Source of the DNA: Hyphodiscus hymeniophilus
Lineage: Eukaryota; Ascomycota; Leotiomycetes; Helotiales; Hyphodiscaceae
Reading direction: 5' to 3'
Length of the DNA: 64,000 bases
Assembly (NCBI GenBank): GCA_016508695.1
Contig: VNKQ01000008.1
Location: 372,001-436,000, forward strand
Below are positions 11,296-21,233 of this stretch, one piece after another. The position numbers and the translations under genes were made by a program. The notes below the pieces were generated by a model. The model did not search any database. It saw nothing but the letters and a program-made list of their open reading frames with translations, and was not told the DNA's origin. Positions within the stretch are counted from its first letter, which is position 1, and each line of letters opens with the position of its first letter.

Positions 11296-11491
11296 AAAGT
11301 ATCCGAATCGCTTCGTTGGTCTTGGGAGATTGGGATACTTCTTCGATTCAGGAATTGAGGAAAGTCCGAATCGCTCACTCGATCTTGAAAGATTTGGAAT
11401 TTCAATAGAATATCCGGATAGGATACTTCTTCGAATTCAAGCATTCGGAAAAGTCCGAATCGCTCACTCCATTCTGAAAGATTGGAACTTC
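11296..11491. repeat. Tandem duplication, 88-bp period
   Basis: Copy A (11332-11403) and copy B (11420-11491) share GGATACTTCTTCGA, then AAAGTCCGAATCGCTCACTC and TGAAAGATT..GGAA, offset by 88 bp with scattered changes. A third partial copy (about 11296-11338) has CCGAATCGCT and AGATTGGGATACTT. It ends just before the 3' end of the TatD gene. Confidence 0.7.
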
Positions 11492-11514
11492 GTTGGAAAC
11501 CAGGATATGGTACT

Positions 11515-12681
11515 CTAGGAGAATGCAAACCGATGCCAATTCCGGCCAAGCTTGCCTACACCATCTTCAAGACTCCATCCCTTGATCTCACAGATGGTCC
11601 TACACATATCTTCCAGCTTCGAGTCCATCTTCTCCCCAGCAATATGCAGATCACTCTCAACCAGAATCCTATCATCTGGCATCGCTTGAATAACTTGGAC
11701 TGTCTTCACGCTCGCCGGCGTGGTCATGTTGATGACAGCTGAAAAGGAAAAATAGATATCGGCAGGAATTGATGAGTGAAAGTATTGCTTGAGAGTCTCT
11801 GCTGGGCCAGAATATGAATGGAGACATATCCGAGGCGGGTAAGGTTTGGCGGCTTCGCTTCTAAGCACGACTTCAGGGTTGTATTCGTCTGGCTCAGGTT
11901 GCGGAGCTTTGGCGATCTTTTTGCGTTCTTTCTTGCTGGGCTTTTCATATCCCTTCCATGTCTCTTGGAGAGTTTCGAAAAGTACACCATGCGCTTGAAC
12001 ACCATGAACAGAGACTGCTCGGTTCAACTCTCCAGCGAGCTTGAGCTGGGCTTTCAATATTGCTTTCTGGTGATCCATTTGCACCCTGTATTGGGTGAGC
12101 CGTCGTCCTTCGCGGCCTCCAGGAGTGAGAGTAGTATCTCTCGATTGGTCTTCAGTACCAGACCAGTCCCCAGGGAGACGGAAGGATTTGTCTAAGCCAA
12201 TTTCTCCAACCAAGGCAAACGAGTACTTATTGAGGTAGTTCCGCGTTTCCTTCAAGAATTCGTTGAGGGAGCGTGGCTGAGGAAGAGCCTCGAGAAATGT
12301 TTCATCCACTGGCTCTGGATACAAGGCTTTACGGTAATGCTGGAGCTTGAAACTTGGGTCTTCGATGTCGGAGACAGGATTTTCGGCGTCGTCATACATC
12401 TGGTAAGAGAACCACGGATGCCATCCAAAACAAGGTATCACTCGTTCATTGCCTTTCTTGGTGTTTGTATCCGCGCTCTTGACACCATAAAGGTCAGCAA
12501 CTTGGGCTACAAGCGTCTGATCCTGTCCTCTTGTGGCCATGACTGTCAAAACACGCGCTTTCATCGCAGGTATAGATGAGACAAGGCTCATTGTGTCAGT
12601 GGGGTGGCAATGAGCATCATAGACACCCAAGTGCCACGGGAAGTCCCCATCTTTTTGAGTTTTCTTCTCAACAACCGACAT
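11515..12681 (-). CDS. scn1: TatD-related metal-dependent hydrolase (Cut9-interacting Scn1 type)
   Basis: Single-exon ORF of 388 aa with ATG at 12681. The N-terminal metal motif YDAHCHPTD is the TatD-type HxH. CFGWHPWF follows around residue 95, GEIGLDKSFR supplies the conserved Glu around 168, VSVHGVQAHG the next His region, and ICLHSYSGPAETLKQY then ILVESDLHI the final His and Asp. This is the amidohydrolase-like TIM barrel of the TatD family. Family members are metal-dependent nucleases; fission yeast Scn1 was found as a partner of the APC subunit Cut9. The substrate in this fungus is not visible from sequence. The extra loop at about 240-270 is basic. Confidence 0.88.
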   Translation of the reverse strand: MSVVEKKTQKDGDFPWHLGVYDAHCHPTDTMSLVSSIPAMKARVLTVMATRGQDQTLVAQVADLYGVKSADTNTKKGNERVIPCFGWHPWFSYQMYDDAENPVSDIEDPSFKLQHYRKALYPEPVDETFLEALPQPRSLNEFLKETRNYLNKYSFALVGEIGLDKSFRLPGDWSGTEDQSRDTTLTPGGREGRRLTQYRVQMDHQKAILKAQLKLAGELNRAVSVHGVQAHGVLFETLQETWKGYEKPSKKERKKIAKAPQPEPDEYNPEVVLRSEAAKPYPPRICLHSYSGPAETLKQYFHSSIPADIYFSFSAVINMTTPASVKTVQVIQAMPDDRILVESDLHIAGEKMDSKLEDMCRTICEIKGWSLEDGVGKLGRNWHRFAFS

Positions 12682-12967
12682 TGTATTTTATGAATAGCAT
12701 CAACGTTCGACTTCAAACATCTTGCTTCGAAACACTTCCTTCTCCAAAGCAAACGACGTTGGAAAATGATCGGCTACCTAAGCTACTAAGGAACGTATTG
12801 TCCGAGCGTTCTGGGTCTTGCAGTATGCGCCACACTTGTGGCGTAGAACTCTAGACTTTACCCCAGACTATATCACATGCAACTACTTTTGCTCCCAGCA
12901 TTCCAAGAAAGAAACAGCTTTTCCGATCTTCCCCTCTTTGCAAAATGTAAGTTTTCGACAACAAGCC
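12682..12967. promoter_or_regulatory. Bidirectional promoter region (TatD / small membrane protein)
   Basis: Two divergent start codons at 12681 (minus) and 12968 (plus) are separated by 286 bp. No further element is identified. The plus-strand frame is open from 12818, but ATG 12968 (context AGCCATGGC, before the hydrophobic segment) is the better start. Confidence 0.45.
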
Positions 12968-13672
12968 ATGGCCTTTCTCGACCCAGTCTACACCTTGATC
13001 GTTCCCTTCCTCTTTGTCTTCACTTTGCCCCTCGCCATTTTCGCAACCATCACCACAACACTCGCCTTCTCCATCCTCCTCTTCCGTGTGATCCTAATAT
13101 ACATCGAACTTGCGCTGGCTGTTATACCTCACTATCTCCTCGGCCTCACCTCGTCATCGCGAAAAGCCTCTACCTTACCCCGCAAAGTGAACCCGAGCTC
13201 CAACCCTGTACCTCGAAGACGAAAGCGCAGGAGCAGCACAAGCAGCAACCTCTCTGGCGGCACAGTAACACCCGTGCCAGGCGACACTTTGTTTGGACTG
13301 TCGCATAGTGTAGGACCGACCAGGGATTTTGAAGGAGTAGGGGGTTGGCGATTAGGCGATGCAAGTGACGATGATGCACTGTGGACGAATATCAACAGCA
13401 GGTTGGAACTACCTGCGCATCACGAGAGGAGACATCAGAGATCTTTGACTGGAGAGACTAAGGGAATGGCTTTCAGTCCCGAGATATCGATGAATACTGC
13501 GAGGACGAGGACACCGCCCACACATGGGACGGTCTTTATGGGCGATGGGTATTTCCCCCAAGTTCCTACGAGTCCGAAGTTAAAGAGGAGTGCGAGCGGA
13601 ATTACCGGGGCGAGCAATTCGAGTGGGAGTTCCAAGGCCTCGAGCACGGTATTGAGCATGAAGCAGAGGTAA
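12968..13672 (+). CDS. Hypothetical membrane-anchored protein with Ser-rich tail
   Basis: 234 aa from ATG 12968. Residues 1-60 are very hydrophobic and form two adjacent membrane segments (VYTLIVPFLFVFTLPLAIF and the LAFSILLFRVILIYIELAL region). The remainder is hydrophilic, with Arg/Lys clusters (PRRRKRRSST) just after the membrane part and a Ser/Gly-rich C-terminus. Proteins of this layout are common and largely uncharacterised in ascomycetes. An upstream in-frame ATG at 12818 would add 50 residues, but it lacks the strong start context. Confidence 0.6.
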   Translation: MAFLDPVYTLIVPFLFVFTLPLAIFATITTTLAFSILLFRVILIYIELALAVIPHYLLGLTSSSRKASTLPRKVNPSSNPVPRRRKRRSSTSSNLSGGTVTPVPGDTLFGLSHSVGPTRDFEGVGGWRLGDASDDDALWTNINSRLELPAHHERRHQRSLTGETKGMAFSPEISMNTARTRTPPTHGTVFMGDGYFPQVPTSPKLKRSASGITGASNSSGSSKASSTVLSMKQR

Positions 13673-13937
13673 TGGGATAATGTCATGATCTATGTTAATG
13701 GGTGGGACTAGGTTAGGAAGGCGTCTAAAGAGGTCCATCTTATGATCACGATTACATGTATCGTATGCATCATATTTTGTGGACAAATGATTCTATTCAT
13801 TTCCAACAAGTAACCAGTAGCACCGTTCTTCATAAAGGTATGTTGAGCTCATGCTTATCTGTAAACCAGACGATCATCCAACGCCAACACCGTCCATTCA
13901 TACCATCCAGCCCAGATTCATAACATTGTGATCCACC

Positions 13938-14627
13938 CTACAGCGTTCCCCAGAAATAATTCGCATAGAAGAACCTCGAGAACTTGCTCTCCACATTAAC
14001 AACATGCACGTCACCCTTCCTCCCATTTCTGACGACGGCCTTCCCATACTCCCCATTCTCATCCCTCTCCAAATCAATACCCAATCCCCTATAAACCTTC
14101 AATTTCAAACTTATCTCATCATCTACCAATCCCCTCTTGGCATTATCTCCCCCTTCTACACCCTGCAGCTCCAGTTCCTGCAGCCTCGCCTGGAGATCTG
14201 CCAACTGGGACGAGAGTCGCTCAGATTCAATCTCGAGATCCGATGCCGATTTCGCAATCCGGAATTTTTGAGTGTCGAGAGTCGCAATCTCGGAAGCGTG
14301 GGCAGTGGAGGAGTGTGTGGAGATGGTTTCTGCGTGGTGATTTGAGAGGGTCTGGAGAGTTCGGGCGAGCTCTGTTTTGGGTCAGCTTTTTCGTCCATCT
14401 GAGGATTGATGGCGCGTACTCTTTAGTGAGCTCTCTGCTTCTCGGACTTGCAGATCTCGGGCTTGTTGGAGTGTGGAGAGAGATTCATTGATGCGCGCGA
14501 CTGCAAGTTTGTCGGGCGTTATGTTGAAGTTTCCGATTGTGTGATGGATAAGCTGCGTATATTAGAGTGGTTGGGGTGGAATGAGTTGATGGGATCTTAC
14601 AGTCGCGGGATCTTCGTCGAGAAGCAT
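13938..14627 (-). CDS. SPC24: Kinetochore protein Spc24 (Ndc80 complex)
   Basis: Three exons: 14601..14627 (nine codons, MLLDEDPAT), 14420..14552 and 13938..14371, giving 197 aa. Introns are GTAAGA..ACGCAG and GTACGC..AAACAG. A coiled coil covers about residues 20-140 (heptads around LQVREAESSL and LSSQLADLQARLQELEL). The C-terminal globular RWD-like domain starts with LKVYRGLGIDLERDENGEYG and ends FYANYFWGTL. Spc24 pairs with Spc25 and anchors the Ndc80 complex to the inner kinetochore. Length and the C-terminal motif fit the family well. Confidence 0.9.
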
Positions 14628-14922
14628 TTTGAGAGGATTGGATGAGATTGAAGAGATTGTACTTGTGAATTGCTGCAGAAGGAAGTGTGTTGTCTCGATG
14701 TTCTTGGATAAGAGAATCAGTCGGGGACTATTTTCCCGTAGTTCTCCCGGTTGTTACGGGGCAACCGATGACGTAAGTAGTTTCTCGGAATCACAAGCCA
14801 CATAATCGCGACGCCACATTTACGATACTTCCTTCAACGTAGTTCAAGGAACATCAAATCGCAACTTCCTTCTTCGAACCATAAATATCAGAAGCTTGCA
14901 AGCTATTGTGAGGACCGCGAAT

Positions 14923-15635
14923 ATGGGCTCTAATCTTCCATGTGAGTATGAATGACAAAATTTTGGAAACGAAGCTTCATACCCGTTTCGCGATCTTTCT
15001 CTACACCTTTCGACTTGAGACAGCTATGCTGACAAGACGTGTGTATTTAGATGCTGCTGATGCAGAAAGGTTAGTCTGAGATCCAAGTCCTTTGAAATCG
15101 AGGAGGGCTTATGCACGCTCGACGAAATTTGGAAGCTCCTAGAGCTAATTCCATTTCAGTCCGTTAAAGCCTGCCGAATTACAGGTTCTACGATCCCAAT
15201 ACGAGAAGGAGGGAGAGCACGTAGGTGTACAAACGAAGTTCAACTTTGCATGGGTACGTACACTTACACACCTATCAGAAGTCTTGCTAATGCTTCCCAG
15301 GGTCTGATCAAGTCATCAACCCGTCAAGACCAACAAGAAGGAGTCCGTCTCCTCTCAGATATTTTCAGGACGGCCCCGAACGAAGAAGAGAATGTCTTTA
15401 CTATCTTGCGTTGGGACACTACAAGCTTGGAAACTACGCGGAGGCACGGAGATACAATGATTTGCTGTTGGATCTGGAGCCAGCAAACATGCAGGCTGAT
15501 AGTCTTAGGGGTTTGATTGATGACAAGGTTGCAAGGGAGGGTTTGATGGGCGTTGCCATTCTCAGCGGAGTTGCTATTGCGGCAGGCGTTGTAGGAGGAA
15601 TGATTTTCAAAGGAGTGGGGAGAAGGGCTAGGTAA
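14923..15635 (+). CDS. FIS1: Mitochondrial fission protein Fis1, with an apparent 1-nt frameshift
   Basis: Exons 14923..14941, 15051..15069, 15160..15253 and 15301..15635. It begins [20 protein letters not shown], with the family's LRSQYEKEGEHVGVQTKFNFAW, then GLIKSSTRQDQQEGVRLLSD. At about 15376-15380 the frame breaks: after the Ala-Pro codons the next frame gives ERRRECLYYLALGHYKLGNY, the second TPR of Fis1. One extra G in CCCCGAA restores it. The C-terminus has the tail anchor GVAILSGVAIAAGVVGGMIF and a basic end GRRAR. Fis1 sits in the outer mitochondrial membrane and recruits the Dnm1 fission machinery. The break is at a G homopolymer and may be an assembly error. Confidence 0.9.
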
Positions 15636-16492
15636 TGGGTTGGATGTGGCGTATTGGCAGATGGAAGTGATGGCATGGCATAATGGACTTTTCGAATATA
15701 CCAACAGCGGGCGTGTATTATATTTTGCGTGGGACCATGAACTCATTCTTCTCTAACGGGTGTTCTTGTTCCAACCTGTTCTCACTCTGATTTCCATTGA
15801 ATTATGGATAGAGGTAATCAGATTGAGGCTGAGCTGAGTGACCTAGACAGACGAAATCAACAGAAGCTCATCGAATCATCGAATCCCCAACTGGACACGT
15901 CTTCCGATTTTACAGTGCAGCGACCGTTTCACAAACTCATCTGTTAAAACCACAGCGTTTGCGCCCATTTCATATCACCTGCAAGCATCTGCTATCAGTG
16001 AGCAAGGAGGGTGTTCTTTGATCAATTTTACAAGGGTCCTGCCAAGACACGAAAGTGACGCACCCCCAACTCTGAGCTGCTGATCGTTCAATCCACGAGA
16101 TCTTTTAACCAGTTCTTGAAATTATATCGACTTTCCATCCAAACCATCCTTCGCTTCGATAATCAACTACATATACCGTATCAATGCAAACTCTGCAACC
16201 ACAGCCTTCTCGCCTGCCCATCTCGCCGAGTACCTTCGACGGCCCTTCATTATATACCAGGTCAACCACAAGGCAGCTTGCCACACCAAAACTGATTGCG
16301 CCTTTTCAGCCAGAACTGAACACTAATTGCGACCAAAAATTCCGATTCTCGTTTCGATAAGACGACTTTCCTTACAGACCTTCCAAAAAGAACATCATCA
16401 CTCTGGCGTTTCGAGCCCTGCGAAACACCGGGCTAGCTTTGAGCCTGGGTCTGACGGCACTCGCGCTCTATCAAGGCGGTCGAGACGCCGCC
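15636..16492. other. Intergenic region, about 850 bp
   Basis: 3' flank of FIS1 and the promoter/5'UTR of the RING gene. The last 300 bp are CT-rich, as expected for a 5'UTR. An upstream open frame reaches 16439 but lacks an ATG before 16493. No repeat or RNA gene seen. Confidence 0.4.
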
Positions 16493-18161
16493 ATGGACAA
16501 TAATCAGGCGTCCGGTCGACATTTAGATGCTTCTGGACCTAGAGAGGTTGTCTATTGCCACCAGTGCGAAAATGAATGGTACCTGGATGAGAATGGTTTA
16601 GAATGTCCGGGCTGCGAAGGAGAGGTTACGGAGATAGTCAGTATATTGCCACATCACTGCATCTTTTGCTAACAAATCATTAGGTCTCTCCGGAAAGCGA
16701 TCCTCGACCTGGCCAAACTGTCCCTGCATCACCACCAGACCTCCGTGATCTTCATCACCATAATCCGTGGGCTGCAGATAGTGATGTGTCGGATCCAGAA
16801 GAGGCAGATATTGAAGAGCATATTTCACATGGCCCTGGAGGATCGGTCTTTATATCACAAACGATCCGTTCACATGGTCGGCCACGCGCTACACAGTCTA
16901 GGCGACATCCAGGGGCGGGACCAGGAAATCCAAATGAAGTTGTGCGAGATTTTCAGAGCATGTTAGGAAATCTCATGGGCCCGAATCTTCGTCCGGGTCA
17001 GCCCGGCAGATCGGGTCAAGATGATTTATTCCCGCGTCCTCCAATGGGCCTCCGTTTTGGCAGTGGTGGAGTCCCAGGTGGTGCAGGACCAGGAGTCATT
17101 GGCGGGAGATTCACATATACAGGACGTTTGCCTCCAAGAAATGATGCTCAAGCACCGCCAGATATAGCTACGTACGTCTCCCGCTCCCATCATGGTCGGC
17201 TTCCAAATGGCCGCTCCTTCTTAATCCTTAGTATCAACGCAACTCCTGACCAGCTTCCCAGTCTCCTCGGAACTATATTCGGTGGCATGGCCCCCCAGGT
17301 GGTGCGGGAGATCATGAAGCTCGTGGTGGAATGCCGGCGGGCCTTCAGGCTCTCTTTGGCACTCTACTTAATCCCGCAAATGCTCGAGCTGGCGACGCGG
17401 TCTATTCCCAAGAAGCTTTAGACCAAATTATATCCACGTTGATGGAGCAACACCCAAGTAGCAATGCGCCTGGCCCAGCTTCACCAGACGCCATAGCAGC
17501 CCTACCAAAGAAGAAATTGGATGAGACGCAATTGGGCCCAGAAGGCAAGGGAGAATGTAGTGTCTGTATGGACGACGTGCATATTGGTGATGAAGTTGTT
17601 ATGCTTCCATGCAATCACTGGTTCCACGAAATCTGTGCGGGAGCTTGGCTTGGCGAACACAACACCTGCCCCATCTGCAGAAAAGGAATCGAAGGAAACG
17701 CACCAGCCGCAAGCTCACCATCCAATAGCAGAAGATCCAGCCAGACCGGACAACCTTGGTCGTCACGCCCCGAACGTCTTCACCGTCGATCAAGTCTCGG
17801 ATCACGGCTGAGCAGAGAGAACACCGGAGGTCGAAATGAAGCTCGATTAGATTCCATACGTAATGCTGGTCGTCTTACACCAACGGAAGAATCTGGTCCT
17901 AGGAGATGGCAGATTGTGGGTGATGACTTCACACGTGGAATGCCGGGAAGTTACTCATCGCCAAGAAGACGGGACTCTGAGATGAGTGTTGAGAATCAGC
18001 GAGACAGTAGGAGAGTACACACGAGCGGAAGTGATCGATCCAGGGATTCGAGACGGAGCTCTGGTTCTGCTTCTGGTAGCGGCAATAATGGTGGTACTGG
18101 ACCGATCTCCTGGCTCCGAGATCGTTTTTCAGGAGGCAATGATCGTCACAATCGGGACTAA
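16493..18161 (+). CDS. RING-H2 E3 ubiquitin ligase (RNF115/126-like), with an apparent frameshift
   Basis: ATG 16493 (context CGCCATGG). Exon 1 is 16493..16636 and the intron GTCAGT..CATTAG has a CTAAC branch; exon 2 begins 16684. An optional in-frame 60-nt intron lies at 17172..17231. The N-terminus has a zinc ribbon, CHQCENEW..CPGC. The C-terminus has RING-H2, CSVCMDDVHIGDE..CNHWFHEICAGAW..CPIC, then a long Ser/Arg-rich tail. At the C run 17291-17296 the frame shifts by one: seven Cs would give MAPPGGAGDHEARGGMPAGL running into QALFGTLLNP. A weak 53-nt intron (17299..17351, GTGGTG..TTCAG) is an alternative. These enzymes ubiquitinate cytosolic and quality-control clients. Confidence 0.85.
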
Positions 18162-18518
18162 ATCTCGATCAGCAGCTGGTTGATGTAAGAAGTATTGTGG
18201 AATGATAGTTGAACAAATGGAGCGGGCGAGCGATGAGTTGAGCATTACCAGTTGCATTCAGAAGGTTTCTCGATCTCTAAGACGCGGCTGGATATTTAGC
18301 GAGCGAGATTGCTTTCACTCATAGCGAACAGTGGAATTTTTCACTGGCAGCATCTGAGAGTATAACAGCAACGACAGAAATGACCTACAGACCTACAAAA
18401 TAGAAGCGCTTCTCACGACAGCGGCCTTTGCCTTCACAAATTCCGAGCTTGAGCACTCTATGGATCTTATAGTATTATTTGCATCATTTATTTTGTGATT
18501 TGATTTCGTTACAGGTAT
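18162..18518. other. Intergenic region between convergent genes
   Basis: Shared 3' region of the RING gene and the zinc-cluster regulator. Nothing recognisable beyond AT-rich 3'UTR-like sequence near 18470-18510. Confidence 0.35.
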
Positions 18519-20875
18519 TTACTCAAGACAGTAACTCTCGTCCTCGCCACCTCGGAGCCATTCTCGCCTTCGCCCATAAGTTGCATTATTTGTATCATTT
18601 GAACTAGTTCCATCAGCTTCCATCAGTACCAAAGAAATCTCGTCAGTACGAGGAAACAACATACCGATATCATTTTTGGCCCTAATAAACAGCGGGTCCT
18701 TAATAACCACCTCTTCCTCCCCACCTGCAGGGCTCCACATTGCACCAGCCAAGCCCTGCTCCTTCAGTACATCCCCAATGACCGTCGCCTCCAGAAACGC
18801 CCGGTGGTTAAACACCCACCACACCTTCGCCTCAACCTCGAATAGCTTGTACAGTAGGAAGAACGCATTTATCGCGTCGTGCGCTGCCTCCAACGCTCCC
18901 CGCACATTCACAGGGACTTCAGGGCTCTCGCTGCTGTGCAGCAGCATGACGTTGTGGTGGTAGTTGGAGGTCATGAACAGCGTCTGCCGCACGATGCGTT
19001 TGTTGGACTGGGCGAGGATGGCGAGGGATTCGTTATCCCATGAGCGAAAAACGTCTGGGAATGAGCGGAACACGGCTTTGAAATCGGACAGCAGTTTTGT
19101 TTTCTGGCGCGGCGTAGAGCAGATCGGCAGGTCTAGAGACCGCGGAGAACAGATCGTTTCTTGTACCAGGTTCGCGAGCGTCCAGCAGCCACGTATGTAG
19201 GCTGTATCTGTGGGATTCGAATGCGCGATCGAGGAGGTGTCGTCGATTAGATCTTCGACGTTCACGTCTGTGTGGGTTGCTGAGGGAGGAAGGGAGAGGA
19301 GAACTGTTAGGAATGTGTCTTGGAGTAGCACTGCTTGCCAGAGCTTGCGCCGCATTTGCTTTTCGAATATTGAGGCATTGGGGCATACGATGTTTGGGTC
19401 TCGATGGAGGCCCATGGCGTAGGCTTGGCGGATTAGTACACCGGCGAAAGCCCACCCGTCCGAGGCGTGGTTGTCGTTTATTAGGAAGTAGGTTATTAGG
19501 ACCATCGCTTGGATGGAGCGTACAGATGCTTTGTTCATGTATGAGGACATACGGAGGGCTTGGTGGGCGGCGGAGACGTAGAATTCGGCCGTCTGTTGAC
19601 GCTCTTTTGGGGAGGTGGTTGTAACGAATTGAGTGCCCATTGCAAGCATAGCGAATATCATGGCTACTAATGTACCATCGACTCGGTCTTTTTCTGGTTG
19701 GAGCATAGACCAGAAGTGCTCGTAGTCTGCGTAGAAGGTTTGTCGGTGAATCATGGGGTAGACAGGGTCGACACATTCGAAGTAGCGCTCCATGAGAATG
19801 TCTGCTTGGAGCTTCTCCGGCAGCACGGAATTGACTTCAGAAAGGCCTCCTTGACACGTCCAGTAATTTGCAAAAGGGTGCTCGGAGCCGATTCCGAAGA
19901 CATTGGAGGCTGTAGGATGGGAATACGGGACGTTGGATAACAGACCAATGGATGATGAAGTTGATCCTCGCGATACACTTCTCTCATGTGGATTTGGAGC
20001 TTGCCTTGGTGGCTCAAATCCGTTTGATACTGAAGGCTTCTTCTTGGGTGGTTTTGTCATCCGCCGTGCATTATTGACTGACCTATTGGTCTCTCTGTGG
20101 GTGTCGTTAGACAGTAGAAAGAATTATGACTTGGAGAACAAGACTCACTCAATCACATTCGCAACATGCGCATATCTACATTCTGTTTGCCTCTTAAGGC
20201 ATGCGATACAGTGTGGTCTCCCTCTATCACACTGTGCAAATTGTCAGCTTGACCTCACAAATTAGACCCAACCTGGTAGTCAAGGAGTGGGTGAATCCCT
20301 TGACCACCACTGACACGTGACCAAGCATCAAAGCAGACTTCATAAGATAGATTGGAGTAAGCTGACAAGAGCGAGCTGAATATTGAACGGATGGTGTTGC
20401 AAGAAAAAATCAAGAAGAAGCTGGAACTACAACTGGACTCCACACTTGCTGCATCTACCCTTTCGTGCTAAATCCTTTCTCATAAGAATCAAGGACGAAT
20501 GCCATATTTTGCTCCAATTCTAGTAGCTTAAACGCTCGACTTCCTCCCGCTGGGATGAGAAAACTTGGCAACGTAAAGTCACCACTTCGAAAACCTTATA
20601 TTGTCGGTATTGACCTCCATCACTTGGTAAAGGTTGCAAGAAATCAAAATTTTGATCCAAGAACAGACTATTGTACTGACTTTTGTTTTCCTTTCCACGC
20701 ACTCTTCGCATGACAATGTGGGTTTGTTCCTCTTTTGTTTCTTCTTGGCGGATTCTCCACGAAATCCATCCTCGGTCTTTATGGGCGCAGAGGGAGAGGC
20801 TTGGAAAGTGGTTTCAATAGCAGTCGGCGATAGCGATGGATACAGCTCTGAAGATATCTGGCTGGTGTGATCCAT
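18519..20875 (-). CDS. Zn2Cys6 fungal transcription factor
   Basis: Three exons: 20681..20875, 20149..20231 and 18519..20094, giving 617 aa. The zinc cluster is split by intron 1. Joining the exons gives CEECVERKTKCDRGRPHC followed by IACLKRQTEC, a perfect CX2CX6CX6CX2CX6C. Lysines before it (KKKQKRNK) and the SVNNARRM linker after it fit DNA binding. The fungal-specific regulatory region (about residues 170-560) begins at DILMERYFECVDPVYPMIHR and includes GWAFAGVLIRQAYAMGLHRD. It is nuclear by family. The target pathway is not visible. It is divergently transcribed from CTF18, but no functional link is implied. The 449-nt first intron is unusually long for this window. Confidence 0.88.
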
Positions 20876-21233
20876 GCTGGTCGGGTACTTGGTCCTACAG
20901 TACTTGTACGTAGATCCACCGAGGTCCTTCTATCCCTTGTCCTTGCGCAAGTGTCTGGCGTGATACGAAGAATGGTTGATGGAAATAATGTGTTCGCCCG
21001 TGGGTTGGACTTTCTTTGATTTATTGCCGGTAGGAAATGCGGGGAACGACGTCTACACTGCACAGTAGGACGTCGCTGCAACCGTCATCAGTCTCGGCCC
21101 GCCGTAGATCTCCAACACACCAGCCAGCCTTCCCCCTTGTAAACGCGCTAGATTGGAAAGGGGCTCGCTTCGTCACGTCGCGTATCCTCGAAGTGCTTTC
21201 CGAAAGACCTAGGTACTGCCATGTTAGACTTCA
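20876..21233. promoter_or_regulatory. Divergent promoter, zinc-cluster regulator / CTF18
   Basis: 358 bp between start codons at 20875 (minus) and 21234 (plus). No TATA box or binding site is called with confidence. Confidence 0.45.

Noticed and set aside
12818..12967. 50-residue N-terminal extension of the small membrane protein
   Set aside because: It lacks homology-like features, and the internal ATG 12968 has the better context and starts the membrane segment.
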